From assembly GCA_005765155.1 (NCBI GenBank), contig VCCP01000002.1, positions 3,348,001 through 3,412,000 on the forward strand: 64,000 nucleotides of DNA. Direction: 5' to 3'. The notes beneath the pieces are model-generated. The model had not been told where the DNA came from. It ran no database searches and saw nothing but the letters and a program-made list of their open reading frames with translations. Of this stretch, positions 1 through 11,413 are shown in pieces. Positions within the stretch are counted from its first letter, which is position 1. Each line of letters starts with the position of its first letter. Source of the stretch: Zelopaecilomyces penicillatus (taxonomy: Eukaryota; Ascomycota; Sordariomycetes; Hypocreales; Pseudodiploosporaceae). The translations under genes and the position numbers were made by a program.

Positions 1-1714
1 CACAACCAACCCATCGCCAACAGCGCAACCCCCACCGTCAACGGAATCGCAATCCACAGCGTCAGCCAAAACAGCGGCGTCGTGCTCACCTCCCACTCGC
101 CATCCTCACGCTCCCGCTCCGACACCAGCAGCTGCGAGCCCGCAACCGTGGCGACCCCAATCATGGGTAAAAACACGAGCGCCAGCGCCGTAAGGATCCT
201 GAGGGAGCTCGAGTCGCCTGCCTGCAGTGATGCTGATGAGTATCTGTTATCGCCAGCACCACTGCCACCAAGACCTTGGGAAGAGAGTGTGGTGGATAGT
301 GTGGTCGCAGCGTCGATGCGCTTCTGGAGGCTGGTGAGCCGGAGCTGCGTCGAGCGGAAGAGGGAGCGGCGGTATTGGAGGCATTCTTTGAGTTGTTGGT
401 CGACGAGGGCGCGTCTTCGGCTCCGGCTGAGGCTTGTGCTTAGGTTACTAGCATCACTGCTGTTGCGACTGCCGTTGAGTCCTGGTGTTGGTGGTGAGAT
501 TGGGTCGGAAGCCGTCGAGTCGCCAAACTGTTGTTGCAGCATCGCCCTGTTCTCTGCGCTGGCTGTGACGCTGTCGACGACCATGATACATGACTCTACA
601 GCTTCGGTAAGGTGAATCATGTGTTTGCCGCAGTTGTGAAGCTCTGAGAAGCGCGTCTTGCTGCTCATATCATACGTCGTCTTGTTCCGAGTGAGGCCAA
701 GAACCGACTATCCACAACCATGCGTCAGCAAAATCCGCCATCTACCTAGAATTATGACGGGAGATGGATGAATATTGGCATACCTGTTCCAGGGGACTAA
801 ATGCCTTGTTCATCTTCCACATGGCATTATCCACCTCTCCCTGCAAGCCCTCCAGCACCAAATCAAACAACACCAGCGGATTCGCACCCACATCACTCCA
901 CGCCTTACCCGCCACGAAATCCTTGAGACGCTTCTTCACCAGCGGCTTAGCCCCGAAACACACCAGCGTCGCGCCGCCGTCGTTTGGCGCACGCAAGAAA
1001 AACCCAGATCGCTGCCAGCTGTGGTCTGCCTGAGCGAGCACCGGCATCTTAGCTTGCCGTTGCTTTGACTGCTGCTGCTGGTGATCTTGGTTGTTGTTGT
1101 CGACGTCATCATCGTCCTCGTTCTCATCGCCATCGGATGCCCCGTCGCTGCTGCCGTTCTCCTTGACTTCGATGCTTTTGCATAGGTAGTGGAACCAGGC
1201 ACTCCAGCCGTGCTCGGTGGTGCGCTGGCCGAAGCTGTGGCTGACGTCGCGTGTCCGCTCGGCGGAGAAGTCGCGCGGTATGTCGAGGATGTGGAAGAGC
1301 TCGATCATCTGGGGGAGAGATCCTCGCTGGGGCATATCTAGAGGTGCAAAGCTGTCGTTTGGTCAGCCATGTTTGTGTCGTTTCCACAAGTCACACTGTA
1401 GGTGTGGAACTTGGCCTGACTTACACTATCCTCACGTTTGCCTTGTTGCGCAAACATCTCGAGCTCTTTTCTGAATGCCATCGACCTTGTGGCGCATCTA
1501 TCAATGTGTAAGTAAACGTAGTCCTAGTATCCCCCCCCCCAAAACTAAACAAATCATGCAAAGATGCAATGAAACCCAAGATCAGCTTTTTGAACTCACC
1601 ATCAGCAACCTCCCAGATATCCAGCCTCCAGCGCGGATGCGTCACCGCCACCGCTGTGTTTGTCGCCTGCTCTGTAAACTCCTCATGGGGAGTCTCTCTC
1701 CGTGTCCAAGACAT
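1..1714 (-). CDS. CorA-like fungal membrane protein, 3' end cut by window
   Basis: Probably an integral membrane protein distantly related to CorA metal transporters. Visible exons on the minus strand: about 1714-1600 (starts MSWTRRETP, contains HPRWRLDIWEVAD), a piece ending at 1425 (CATRSMAFRKELEMFAQQ), about 1326-784, and 707 to the window edge. The 707/784 junction (intron 708-783) is clean and phase 0. The last visible exon has a Ser/Arg-rich helix followed by two hydrophobic segments (LALVFLPMIGVATVAG and FWLTLWIAIPLTVGVALLAM), the usual C-terminal hairpin of CorA-like proteins. The GMN signature expected after the first helix is absent (VAGSQL there), so ion transport is not assured. 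An acidic D/N/Q-rich insert lies near 1060-1150. The first intron is unresolved: the good donor at 1599 is phase 1, while the following exon reads best in phase 0. An in-frame ATG also exists at 1756. Confidence 0.6.
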
Positions 1715-1756
1715 GATGATGAATATGTTGTTGCTGGTATTGTCACAGTCGTCCAA

Positions 1757-4700
1757 ATGTCTATGCTAGTAATCGGCCACCATTCACTGTGCCAGTGTAT
1801 AAAGACACCCAGTGTGTAAAAGAAGAATAAACAACCGCCAGGGTGGGATAGAAACGTGGCCAAAAAGGTTAATGGAGGATTCTCTCTATCTCAACAAAGA
1901 ACATTTTTTCTCGAATCTACGAGGGGGGGGGCAAAGGATTCACTTATATGAACTAATAAATCTAGCAACGCAAGGCCAAAAAAGTGCCAAGACCTCAAGG
2001 AGCAACCCCAGAGCCTTAGCTTTCAGCCCCGGTGGGCAGCAGCCCCGTCATTCCCGTTCCGACCCCTGCTGCTGTTGTTTTTGCTTGTTTTTTTCTTTTC
2101 TTGCTACTATTTTTCTATTTTCTTCTCTCGCTCCGTCGGCAGCGCATCCCGGAGCTGGGACGGGTAAATAAAATAAAAATGGATCTTATTACTTCATCAA
2201 TGAGAGATAAAAAAGGAAGATACATGTTTTTAGATCTTACTGTACATACATGTCTTGGTGTGCGGCAGGTAGGCTGAGAGAAGAGCTGCACGCCGCGGAT
2301 GTGTGTGCGCCGAGGAGTCTGTCTACCTTTTACGAAAGCCCTCTCTCTCTCTCTCTGCCCACAAACATTAGAAAACAAGGGCCATCTATCAAATCACAAT
2401 GGATCAGTGAGGCCGAGCCTTGGCCTTTTTTTCTATTTGGGCTATATTTCAATGTAGCTCCCGGCTAGTAATTCCTGTTTGGGACATTCCCAGTTTGTTG
2501 AAAGGTGTGGACTGCGGTCCCGGCCCCCACGGTAGGCCTGCTTTTGTATGGATACTGACTGAACATCCCGGTTCTTATCAATCCTGCATGCAATTACTTC
2601 ATTCAACAAACGAACGAACGAACGAACACACAGGTTTTTTCTATCCTGATCTTTCCGATCATCAGAGAGAGGAGAGGGGGGGGGCCATCACCCCTTTCAT
2701 ATACCAGCACGGCCGGCTGCATTTCATCCTTGGCCCCCTGCAAGCCCTGCCGTTATTCATCCAACCAAAGCCAGAGATCTGCTGGCCACTCCCCCCCACG
2801 CTGGCGTTGCAAGCCAAGACTATTATTCGCAGGTTTTTAAGGTTGCCAAGGTCCACATCCTCGGGTTGTCATTCGCTGTGCCTCTCATTCGGTGCGGCTG
2901 AGGCCACTCTCCCAGGTCTGTCACTTCTGCCTCGCTGTCTGAGAGTCCGAGGGGCCGAAGGTGAGGTGAATTTGGACGGACGGGTCGGCAGTATCCATTC
3001 CGACAGTCTCGGGGCCATCCCCCAGGCGCATCGCAGAAGTGTGATAGGTGCGCCAATACGTGTTATAGCCCTTTGTGTGTGTATTTCTTTTTGGCCCCCC
3101 TCCCTCCGTGAATGAATGAATCTCTCGTCCAGTCAAGTACCGGTGAGCTGGACCCAACCCAAGTCATGCGGGGCCGCGCCGTTGCCGCTACGCCACGGCT
3201 TTTTTTTCCAGCTACTGGGGTGAGACTGGGTGAGACTGAGCAGAAAGATGTGTATGACGGTGTACGAGAGACGAGAGACGAGAGACGAGAGACGAGACAA
3301 AACAATCCGGAGCTTTTATCAATCAAGACAGCCTGGATGTAAAGTCATGTAAGTCGTCGTAACCATTACGCGAGGCTCTTTACAAAACATCCCAAACAAG
3401 GCCAACACGAAGCGGAGCGTTTCCTAGTCCAACACCATCCGGCCAGCAGCCTAGTCTTACCGCATCATGTGTCTGCCGGCACGCCGTAGAGACGGTGAAG
3501 GGCTCGTCTGTACATCCATCTACCTCTCTTATTAGTCTGTGGGTTGCGTGTGTGAGCGTGAGCGTGGGGCCTCCCAAGATTTCCCCCACAATACCCAAGC
3601 ATCTTTCAGCCAGAGCAGAATGTGCAGCATCTGGGCGATTAAGCATAACCGCCAAGACATGAGCGTCTTCCCGGGCTGGGCTTGTCTGGGGGGACGGTTG
3701 TGCTGCGTCTACGTTGTGCATCCATCATCATGGTGACCCTTGTCGCTTGGCGTGTGCCGCGTGGCAGCCCAACCAGTAGTCCGCTGGCTTTTGTGGGTTG
3801 TTTAGCCTTTGGACCCCAAATGTCTCTCTCTGCCTCCCTGTCTGTCCGCGGCAAAATGTGTGTGTGAAAGAGAGAAAAACAAGCTGTGTTGAATAAGAAA
3901 AGGCGGTATTGTAAGGACACTTGCATGGCTGGGTGGGTGGGTGGGTGTGGTGTATCATGTAATACAATGCCTTCTTTACCTTGACAAACACACCGAAATA
4001 TCCCAGTAGGCGGTCGGTATTGGTCGAATTGGTTATCATTCCATCCCATACATCTAGAATCTCTTATCATGGGCGTCCGCTACTTCAATGTATTGCTTCT
4101 GGCTGGGGCCACGTCTGAAACGCCCACTCCATGCAGGTGTGGACGCCTAAGAATTGATATCCTACAATACAGCCCTCTCCCTATGCATTGTATTGTATGT
4201 ATGCCTACTTATGCCAAGCTTGACTTTTCTTTACCTTTTTCATCTCTTTCATCTTAGCTACGCTCTTTTTAAAAAAAAAAATGCTTGCTGCATCGTATTA
4301 CATACTTATTCTACATAGCAGCCTGGAGCTGACACCAGCTATTGACGGAACAGATGGTCTGAGCACGCGTTAAATGTGACCTTTGGTGCTTGTCTTGTCT
4401 TGGCAGGGCTATTTAAGTCTTTTTTTCCAGCTTTTATTGCTGATGTACATGCTGGCACACGCTGTGCTACGTAGCAGTACATGTCTCACGCGCTTTACTC
4501 AAAAGACGAGAAAAAGCAAATAATGGATAGACGCTGCATGAAAGCTCTGCCTGCTGCTCTATTGCAGCGCCGAGACTATCAGCACGGGCGAAAGCCGAGA
4601 GTAAAACTCAAAAACGCTGTCTAGTGGGTTAGCCAAGACCATCTAGTCTGATTTCAAGGCAAGGGAGAAAGACGGACATGCAAGTCAGTTCTGTCCTCTT
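1757..4700. other. Gene-free stretch with simple repeats
   Basis: No open frame here has fungal-protein-like composition, and none can be joined into a convincing spliced gene. It holds short low-complexity tracts (a CT tract near 2341-2358, GAAC units near 2608-2627, a 7-base tandem at 3264-3297, GGGT units near 3929-3948). It lies upstream of the CorA-like gene and may be promoter or untranslated transcript. Confidence 0.5.
3264..3297. repeat. 7-bp tandem repeat (ACGAGAG)
   Basis: Four full ACGAGAG units followed by a partial unit, perfectly conserved. Ordinary microsatellite in non-coding DNA. Confidence 0.9.
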
Positions 4701-4904
4701 TGCTGCTTTGCGTTCATGCCTAGACGACAAGAATCGTGCTCACCTTGTCCTTGGCACGTATGCTATTACTCACATATTATTGTGGTCTTGTGGCACTCGT
4801 GGCATGGGGATAGGCTGGGCTTGGCTGCTGTCACTGCCAAGGAATGAATCTCAGCCGTTTCGAGGATATCGAGATGCCGGTGACGTGATGTTGGGGCAGA
4901 TGGA

Positions 4905-5096
4905 GAGGGACATGGTGGCTTTATGCGCGAGTACTCGTGAATTTGCAGGTCTCAAGACAAGAAGACATGTCTCTGATATCTTGCTCAATTAAACTTGATT
5001 TGTAAGGGCGGAACGGCCCGGTGACGCAGCCCAAGTGAATGGGAACATAGCTCAAGTGTGTCATCTTGGATGTTGCACTTGACAACGTGAGTGTGC
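4905..5096 (-). repeat. Diverged repeat, copy 1
   Basis: Read on the minus strand, this segment matches 7470-7660 in the same orientation. The clearest block is 4912-4960 against 7470-7525 (shared TTGTCT..GACCTGC, CGAGTACT and GCCACCA). A second block shares CATTCACTT and CCGTTCCG. Substitutions and small indels are numerous, so the duplication is old. The copy has short open frames only and looks like a decayed coding sequence. Confidence 0.55.
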
Positions 5097-5291
5097 AGTA
5101 CAAACTATTCTTTATATTTATTTATATTTATACTGACATCTCCATTATAGACACATACCCCAAACAGAAGCATTGGCTTAGCCAGTTAAATAGCCTTGGA
5201 CAATACACACTGAACCACCTATGTGAAACGTCTTAACCTAAAATCATGCGGATTGGCCATGCTTCCATTCAAAGAGCTACTGACACAGACA

Positions 5292-6468
5292 CTAAAAGTA
5301 AACCTCAGCCGTATGATCGCCCTGATTGCCTCCATTAAATCGCCATTTATAGTTGTTATGGTGCACCTTTGCCTGCTCTATAAAAGCCCGGTTGTACGCA
5401 TAACTTATCTCCTTGACAAGGTCGTCCCTGTTGCGGAACCATTCCATAAATACGGCAATCGCGGTAGCGATATTCTCAATCCAAAAGATGACTTCGTTGG
5501 CTTCTCCAATGGGACCGATAATTCCCAGCAAATAATCCCAGGCGTCAGAACCCACCGAACCTACCATGTCGCTGCTCTGTATCGCAATGTATTGCATGGC
5601 AGAAAGCAACTTGTTGTACCATTCAGTTTCGCTCCGGTCGGCCTCCCAACAAACAATATGCCCTGCAAAGCCATCATGGACAGAAACAGTATAGATTGGT
5701 GGGTCGTGAGGAAACAGTCGGCCGTCCCCTGTTTTGACCGCTCCAAATTCTGGAGTTTCGATGCGATTTCTCATAACGTTTGTCCCCGCCAAAGCCCCTG
5801 GTAAAGTAGACCTCATCTTTGGTAGCTTCCGTAGAAGCTTTATGGCATGTAAATCTGTGAGGCTTCATTGTGAAATACACAGGTTCACGAGCAGCTGCGG
5901 CGGCGGCGTCTCTCTTGGCCATGTATTCCTTCATCTCCTCCTCACCAAGACCACAGACAGTAACCTCTCGCTTCAGTTCATAGGTTGCCTTGGTAAATTC
6001 AGCAGTTTCCTCAATGTTGCCGTCTTTATCAACCTGCTGGGGTGTGATGGTACGGACGTGAGGCTGTGCACAGGCCTCAGGACCAAACTCAGCTTTGTGC
6101 TGCTTGTACATCTCCTCGCTCCAGGGGGTGTCATCGGAGAGGCTCATAATAGCTGAAGGGGTGTTGGCTGCGACAAACTGATCAGCTCGGGACAAGGTCT
6201 TGGCTTCAATTCATACATCTCCAAACGCAAGCAAGGTTTTCTCATCGTCACCAGCCAACGCCTTCAAGAGATCAGCACCCAGCTGCTCCTTGGGGGTCAA
6301 GTCCTTGGCTCCGCCTCTGTGGCGAGCCATGCCATGCAGGGCAGCAGCTAGGAGGATGTTGCTGCCTTGCTTTAGGATAGTGGCACTCTGCGGCGCTGCC
6401 TTTATGTGAACCCAGTTCCTGAAGCGGTTGATACGCTCTTCGGCAGTGGGTTGAGGTCGATCAGACAT
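5292..6468 (-). pseudogene. Broken gene of unknown family (in-frame stop plus frameshift)
   Basis: A coherent coding region of about 390 codons is interrupted twice. It starts at 6468 (MSDRPQPTAEERINRF), runs 85 codons to a TGA at 6211-6213, then continues in the same frame through IEAKTLSRADQFVAANTP to about 5770, where the frame shifts by one base. It resumes in the next frame (IETPEFGAVKTGDGRLF) and ends at 5292 after a Gly/Asn-rich tail (GGNQGDHTAEVYF). The part after the shift contains VSVHDGFAGHIVCWEADRSE, a beta-rich pattern with Trp and acidic residues, and a hydrophobic helix (FWIENIATAIAVFMEW). No plausible intron removes either defect: the GT..AG pairs available would be only 18 and 28 nt. 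I do not recognise the family. Sequencing error is possible but would have to occur twice. It lies between two copies of a diverged repeat. Confidence 0.6.
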
Positions 6469-7126
6469 GGTGAGTGAAATTCGTTGGTGTACGAGAGGAG
6501 AAGAAGTGAAGAGGCGAATGTGCTGGGTGAAGACGAGAAGATTGCAGAGATAAAAGCGGTCACCGTGGCGGCTTTTATCTTTCCCAGGAGCGAGCAGCCT
6601 CATCCATCACGACAACCAATTCAAGTGAAGGAGGGCTTTCCCTCACATGCCACCGCTTATCCATGAATGTACATTGGATTTGCTATGCGGGAGGAAAGTA
6701 TGCAATCTGATAAATGTGCATCTGCTCCGAGTTCTGACGGTTTGGAACGGCCGAGATCAGCGTCAAGGGTTGTAGGACATGCTGCAAACAGCGATATAAT
6801 ATATCCAATATTGGTGCCCAGCGTGCCAGTGGACAGGTAGACAGGCAGTGCGATCGGGTTAACTAAAATCTAAGACACAAGCATATCTTCATCTGTGAAA
6901 AGATGACAAATTGCCTTTTCGCTACCAATAGGGTATGCGGGAGAAAGCTGCAATGGCATGTATGATGGCATCTCAGCTCATGTCGGCCTTTGGACGATTT
7001 GCCGCAATGCCTCAAACTGAGAGGCCTTGCAGGAATGATACAGATATGACCGGTCTATGACGCGGGAACTAATGCAACAGTGACAGGAACCGTACACTAA
7101 AGGGGCGGGCCGATCCCTTGCATGCC
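6469..7126. other. Intergenic, with an imperfect internal repeat
   Basis: No gene seen. Two similar stretches occur about 250 bases apart (near 6680-6727 and 6933-6980), each with a TATGCGGGAG..AAAG..GCAAT core followed by GGCATC/TGCATCT and CTCAGCTC/CTGCTC. This suggests further old duplication in this patch. Confidence 0.35.
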
Positions 7127-7461
7127 TCAATGGGAGAATGAATGATATGTAGCACGAGAGGTCCAAGTGAATTCAAGATCGACCAAATAGCGAGTTTTTG
7201 CTGTATTCGAAGGTCCTTGGCAAGTGTTTGCTGTATCTGCGAGAGAAAAACAACGCTGTACTCCCACATGCAGCTCAACGATTGGGAACTGGAGTCAATA
7301 GTCATTGACCATGGTGGCAACTCGCATGGTTGCTCACCTACAGCAAACTGCATACCAGCTTCAAGTTGAGGGGCCATATTGGAAGCGGGGTAATAACCAA
7401 TGGACATGAAAGAGGCACCCATAAAATGCAGACTTGTCTCAGCATAGAGAGGGGAATCCAT
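7127..7461 (-). CDS. Possible small two-exon gene or relic, unknown
   Basis: From an ATG at 7461, exon 1 (7461-7338) reads MDSPLYAETSLHFMG to GMQFAV. A GTGAGC donor and TCTCGCAG acceptor delimit a 101-nt intron (7237-7337). Exon 2 (7236-7127) continues in phase as DTANTCQGPSNTAKTRYLVD and ends SRATYHSFSH, giving 77 residues. The frame is also open upstream of the ATG to about 7540 (RVLAQNGHHHAF), where a TAA interrupts protein-like sequence. The small protein may therefore be the surviving 3' end of a longer decayed gene. Nothing in it is recognisable. It overlaps repeat copy 2. Confidence 0.3.
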
Positions 7462-7469
7462 AAATGCAT

Positions 7470-7660
7470 GGTGGTGGCCATTTTGTGCAAGTACTCGTGT
7501 GAATTGGCAGGTCCTGAGACAATAATGGCATGATCTTTAACTATTGGCTCTGTTGTTACTGAATGGGGCGATCGGAACGGTTCCGGTGAGTGACGAAGGC
7601 CCAAAAGTGAATGTGACGCTGACCAGTCATGCAACATCGGGGACCGTCACTGTGTGTATC
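7470..7660 (-). repeat. Diverged repeat, copy 2
   Basis: Minus-strand counterpart of 4905-5096, in direct orientation. Here one frame reads VTFTFGPSSLTGTVPIAPFS before a stop, which looks like former coding sequence. The pair brackets the broken gene at 5292-6468. Confidence 0.55.
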
Positions 7661-8028
7661 TGTGTGTGGATATCATGGAAAGGTTACTTTCGCTTTTGCT
7701 TGTGGACTTTCATACATCATCTAACTCACTCTCGTCAACGCCTTAATGCGAGTAGAATACCCATCTCTGGCCCTGCACCCAATCATCCTCTACGCTCATG
7801 AGTCATGACGCATCCTGTCGAATGTTGGTGCCCATGTTCGGAGCAAAGCAAATCTCGGCATTGCAAGATTTTCTCAGCAGGTGGTATCATTACTTCCACG
7901 ATATCACACATGCTCTGTATAAGCCCTTAAGATACTGAGGTTTTATATACTCCAATTTATTGAATTTTCATCATGCCACCTGGCTCTACTTCTCAGGGAA
8001 CTATATGAATGTCATTGACTCAGTCATC

Positions 8029-10949
8029 CTATACACATGCAAGAAGGCTTTCTAAACCCATGCTTTCTATGTCTCTGACAGATCCCATGACTTCAAATAA
8101 ATCGCACCAAAGTTGTCTGAATTCACGTGCCTTCGAAATTTCATTTTCAATAAAACTGCGCTTTCCCAAAACACCAAGAATAATCGTCGCAATCCTTTTC
8201 TTGAGGCTCTCTCTGCAATCATCCCCATGCACTTCCTGCAACTGAATAATGAGGTCCAGAACTCCGGAGAGATTTTGGCACGTTTCTGCCAACCAATTAA
8301 ACCTTAACGGGATAATATCTTTGAGAGTGGAAAAAGAATCCTCACTCCCTGTCTCAACTATATCTTGAAGATATAATGGACCTTCCATATAATCTTCATG
8401 CTTCAATGGAATACTATCCAACAGAATGACTTCCCGTCCTAATAATTGCTGTAGTTCGTGCCACCTGCGACCTACATAGATGCTGTCCGAGGCAGGGCTA
8501 ATATCACCAACATTCATATTGCCGTCCTTCATGCCATCAGTTGTTAGAAACGGTGTTTCTGGTGAGTCAAGGCGCTGGCTCAGCGAGGGTGAGCCATGAG
8601 CTTCAATCGGGTTAACTGTGGAAAGGTAGTTTTGAATGTCATTGTGGCGTTCAGAAACTACCTCGCACAAACTCCTCACTGGATTCTCAGAAACCATCTG
8701 GGCATCTCTCGGATCAATTAAGCAATGCTGCCAATCACTCAAGGCCAGTGACTGAAAAGCTAGAATTGCCGGGGTCTTTGTATTGGATTCGTCTCCTGTC
8801 AGAAGCCCACCGGTGTAAACGAAATCCAGTGCCTCTCTGAAGCCATCCACGTATTCTGTGGATTTGTCCTGCAATTGAGTATCGTAATAGAGACTCATTC
8901 GGGCTATAGCCCCATTCCATTCATGGTTGGTTAATGTCGACAAGACCGTTGTATAGTCAACCCAGCGGCTCAACGCTTCTTCAGCTGGCGAGATCTTTCT
9001 GCGCAATCCCTCCTCAAACTCCCTCAGGTTGCCATGTAAATCGGATGCCATTTTATGCGCGGAAACGTGCGGCCAGTGTTCTTGAATCACGTCCCACGGC
9101 TGCAGCAAATCTCCACTTTGAATTGCAATCGAGGCGTACACCCAAAGCGCCGATCGGACGCGAGCTTGACGACAGGCAAAATCCCGACTAATCTCTTGGC
9201 CAACAGCACTGTTTTTATCCTGTCATATATTAGGATATCTCCACTATTCAAACAGTTGTGATGACTTACTAGTCCAATCTGAGTAAGAGATGTGGTAGTC
9301 AAACTCCTAACTCGACACAGGATGAATATCAAACATAACAGGTAAGTTTTCTTTTCCGCAATTGTGCCGTCCATCCAGCTATTTGAAAATTCTTGCAAGT
9401 ATCTGAAGACACATAGTTCATAATAGCGTGCCTTGAAATATGTGCTAATATAGTGTAGTAGCCATTGCAGGTGATTTTGCAAGAGTTCTTCAGGAGGTGT
9501 GCTCTTTTTAAACCTGGATGAAGCCGGCGAAATCAGGTACCCATTGACCTTGAAGCTGCAGAATGCAAGAATATATTTCTGTTCAATGTGTAAGTACTGC
9601 AAAAATTAAACTATGAGTCTCTATAACTTACAACCAGCGCTGCGTCTACCGGGGGACAATGACCCCCAATAAACAGTTTGTGGAGCCCAGAAAGTAATCT
9701 CGACGAACGAAAACCAGACCACTGGTGTTCGACTTCACGCCGGTCCCCAAATGTGAGTTCCAAGGCGTCAAGCGTGAAGTCTAGTGGTAGTCTTTCGTTA
9801 TGAAACGCAGGTTTAGAGATGTCTAAATCTAAAACCAAATTGGAGGATCTCAATGATTTAATATCATTCTGGGTCAACCGACGGAGTATGGCACCCTCAA
9901 TAACTGCAGGAACTACATTCTGCCATTAGCCAAGGTGATATATAATTATGAGGCAGGAAGTCTTGACTCACCAGAGAATATTGATCCTGCCTCAATGATG
10001 TCTAGAAACTGGGCCTTCACGCAAGGCTTGGGGCAGATTTTTGGTTCCAAGGACATTAGTTTGGCACAACGCTCACATGGGTCTCCCCCGCCGCACTTGA
10101 ACTCTAAATTAGTAACCTTTTTATAGCGTTTCAAGTCTCAACATACCTTTTTTTTAACAAATCTGCATGGAATACAGATACCAAGCAGTCTCGTCATTTG
10201 GTTACTCTCCCGTGACTCTTTTGTAAGGGGTCCATTTCGCCTGCCCCGTCTTTTCGGGGGAAGCGTCGTTATTGGATTGCGCATTACCGGCCCTGTGTGA
10301 CGATTTGGAAGCAATATCTGTGGTGGTTCGCTAGCTATTCGACCAGGTTCATCGACCACGCTCGGCGGCGCAATCACTAGAGGGACTTCCAAAGGTTCAT
10401 TCGTAAACATTTGAGCCCCAGTCTGAGGAAGCTATAAAAGCGGGTCAGCATGTTGATAGATTGCATACCAAAAGTAAAAATAGGCCTCACCTGAAAACTT
10501 GGAGGACAAAGTCCGTTTTGAGCGTCTTGTGTAAACACTTGTTGCATACTGTTCATGTAGTCGAGCGATGTTGGTTGCATATCTGTCAAGGATAAGAGTC
10601 AGATCTTTTGGCAAAGGCTATGTCGACCAGCCGATCACTAATAACCCGAACTATAGTCCAAGGATATCATCAACCTTCAGAGGTGACTTAGATACGTACA
10701 TTGTGGGGTTCCTAGTTGTAGTACACCATATTGAGGAGACAAGGTGCCTTCATCATAAGCTTCGAGAAAGTCAGCTGTCGTGAAGAAATCACCATGGTGT
10801 TCTGTGGTGATTGTTTCAACTCCGCCTATCAGCGTCTGACCTGGATCAACACACTGCTCAGGTCCATCACACAGAGTAGGCGGAAAGAAAGAATCAGATT
10901 CCATCAGTTCGAGGTTCTGCCAATCGCTATCGCTGAATGAAAAATCCAT
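8029..10949 (-). CDS. Zn2Cys6 transcription factor with internal cluster
   Basis: Putative nuclear regulator of 849 residues in seven exons: 10949-10700, 10582-10491, 10431-10147, 10095-9972, 9912-9632, 9596-9270, 9219-8029. All junction phases agree and the total is 2550 nt. The zinc cluster is assembled across intron 3 (10096-10146): Cys200, 203, 210, 216, 219 and 230, spacing C-x2-C-x6-C-x5-C-x2-C-x10-C. It is preceded by a basic stretch (PPKRRGRRNGPL), a likely nuclear signal or DNA-contact arm. The cluster sits about 200 residues in rather than at the N-terminus, after an acidic leader (MDFSFSDSDWQNLELMESD). The long C-terminal half is helical and Leu/Trp-rich with no sharp match to the classic fungal_trans block. 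Intron 5 is only 35 nt (9597-9631), unusually short. The target is unknown. The divergent small gene at 11414 shares its promoter region. Confidence 0.8.
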
Positions 10950-11413
10950 GATGGTCTTTGAATCTCTATAGTGAAGTATTGTAAAAAGCGCCAGTGATGG
11001 GAATGTATGGGAAGTAATGGATCAACAACTCCATGAGTGGGATTTTCCCTTTCTTATATCACCAACAACAGCCTGGCGACCCTGCGTCTCCTTTAGGGAG
11101 CCGTCTACCGCTTCAGAATCTAATTGGCCAAGCGGCGCAGCACTGATGGGGCTCTGCCTACCGCCTTGAGCATTCTATTGGCCAGATCTCAGACCTGTAC
11201 GTACCTTTTAATGGGACGATGCCTACCGGTTAACCGTGTCATTGGTTGTTGAACAGCCACCATCCCTTTTGGCCATGTCTGTTTTTGAATTCCGAATGTG
11301 GTCTAAGAATAGGACTGGGCAACAGTAGGTAGACAAGACGTAAGAGCATATATATAACACGCTTTATCTTTTTTGTTCTCCTCAGAGAAAACATTGACAT
11401 TCATCAAGCTACC
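10950..11413. promoter_or_regulatory. Shared region between divergent genes
   Basis: 464 bases separate the start codons of the Zn2Cys6 regulator (minus) and the small plus-strand gene. A TATA-like stretch (CATATATATAAC, about 11347-11358) lies about 60 bases before the plus-strand ATG. The interval also has a recurring sequence about 60-70 bases apart: TCTAATTGGCCA near 11117, TCTATTGGCCAG near 11173 and GTCATTGG near 11239. These CCAAT-like (ATTGG) boxes sit in similar flanks (CTACCG). Confidence 0.5.

Noticed and set aside
82..615. Open frame on the plus strand, 177 codons
   Set aside because: It is antisense to the C-terminal exon of the CorA-like gene, whose minus-strand frame has helices and splice sites. 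The plus-strand product is Arg/Ser/Leu-biased as expected of a shadow.
2420..3115. 231-codon plus-strand open frame in the 1.8-4.7 kb gap
   Set aside because: Runs through a GAAC microsatellite and G/C homopolymers, has no domain-like sequence and no splice partner. Most likely chance.
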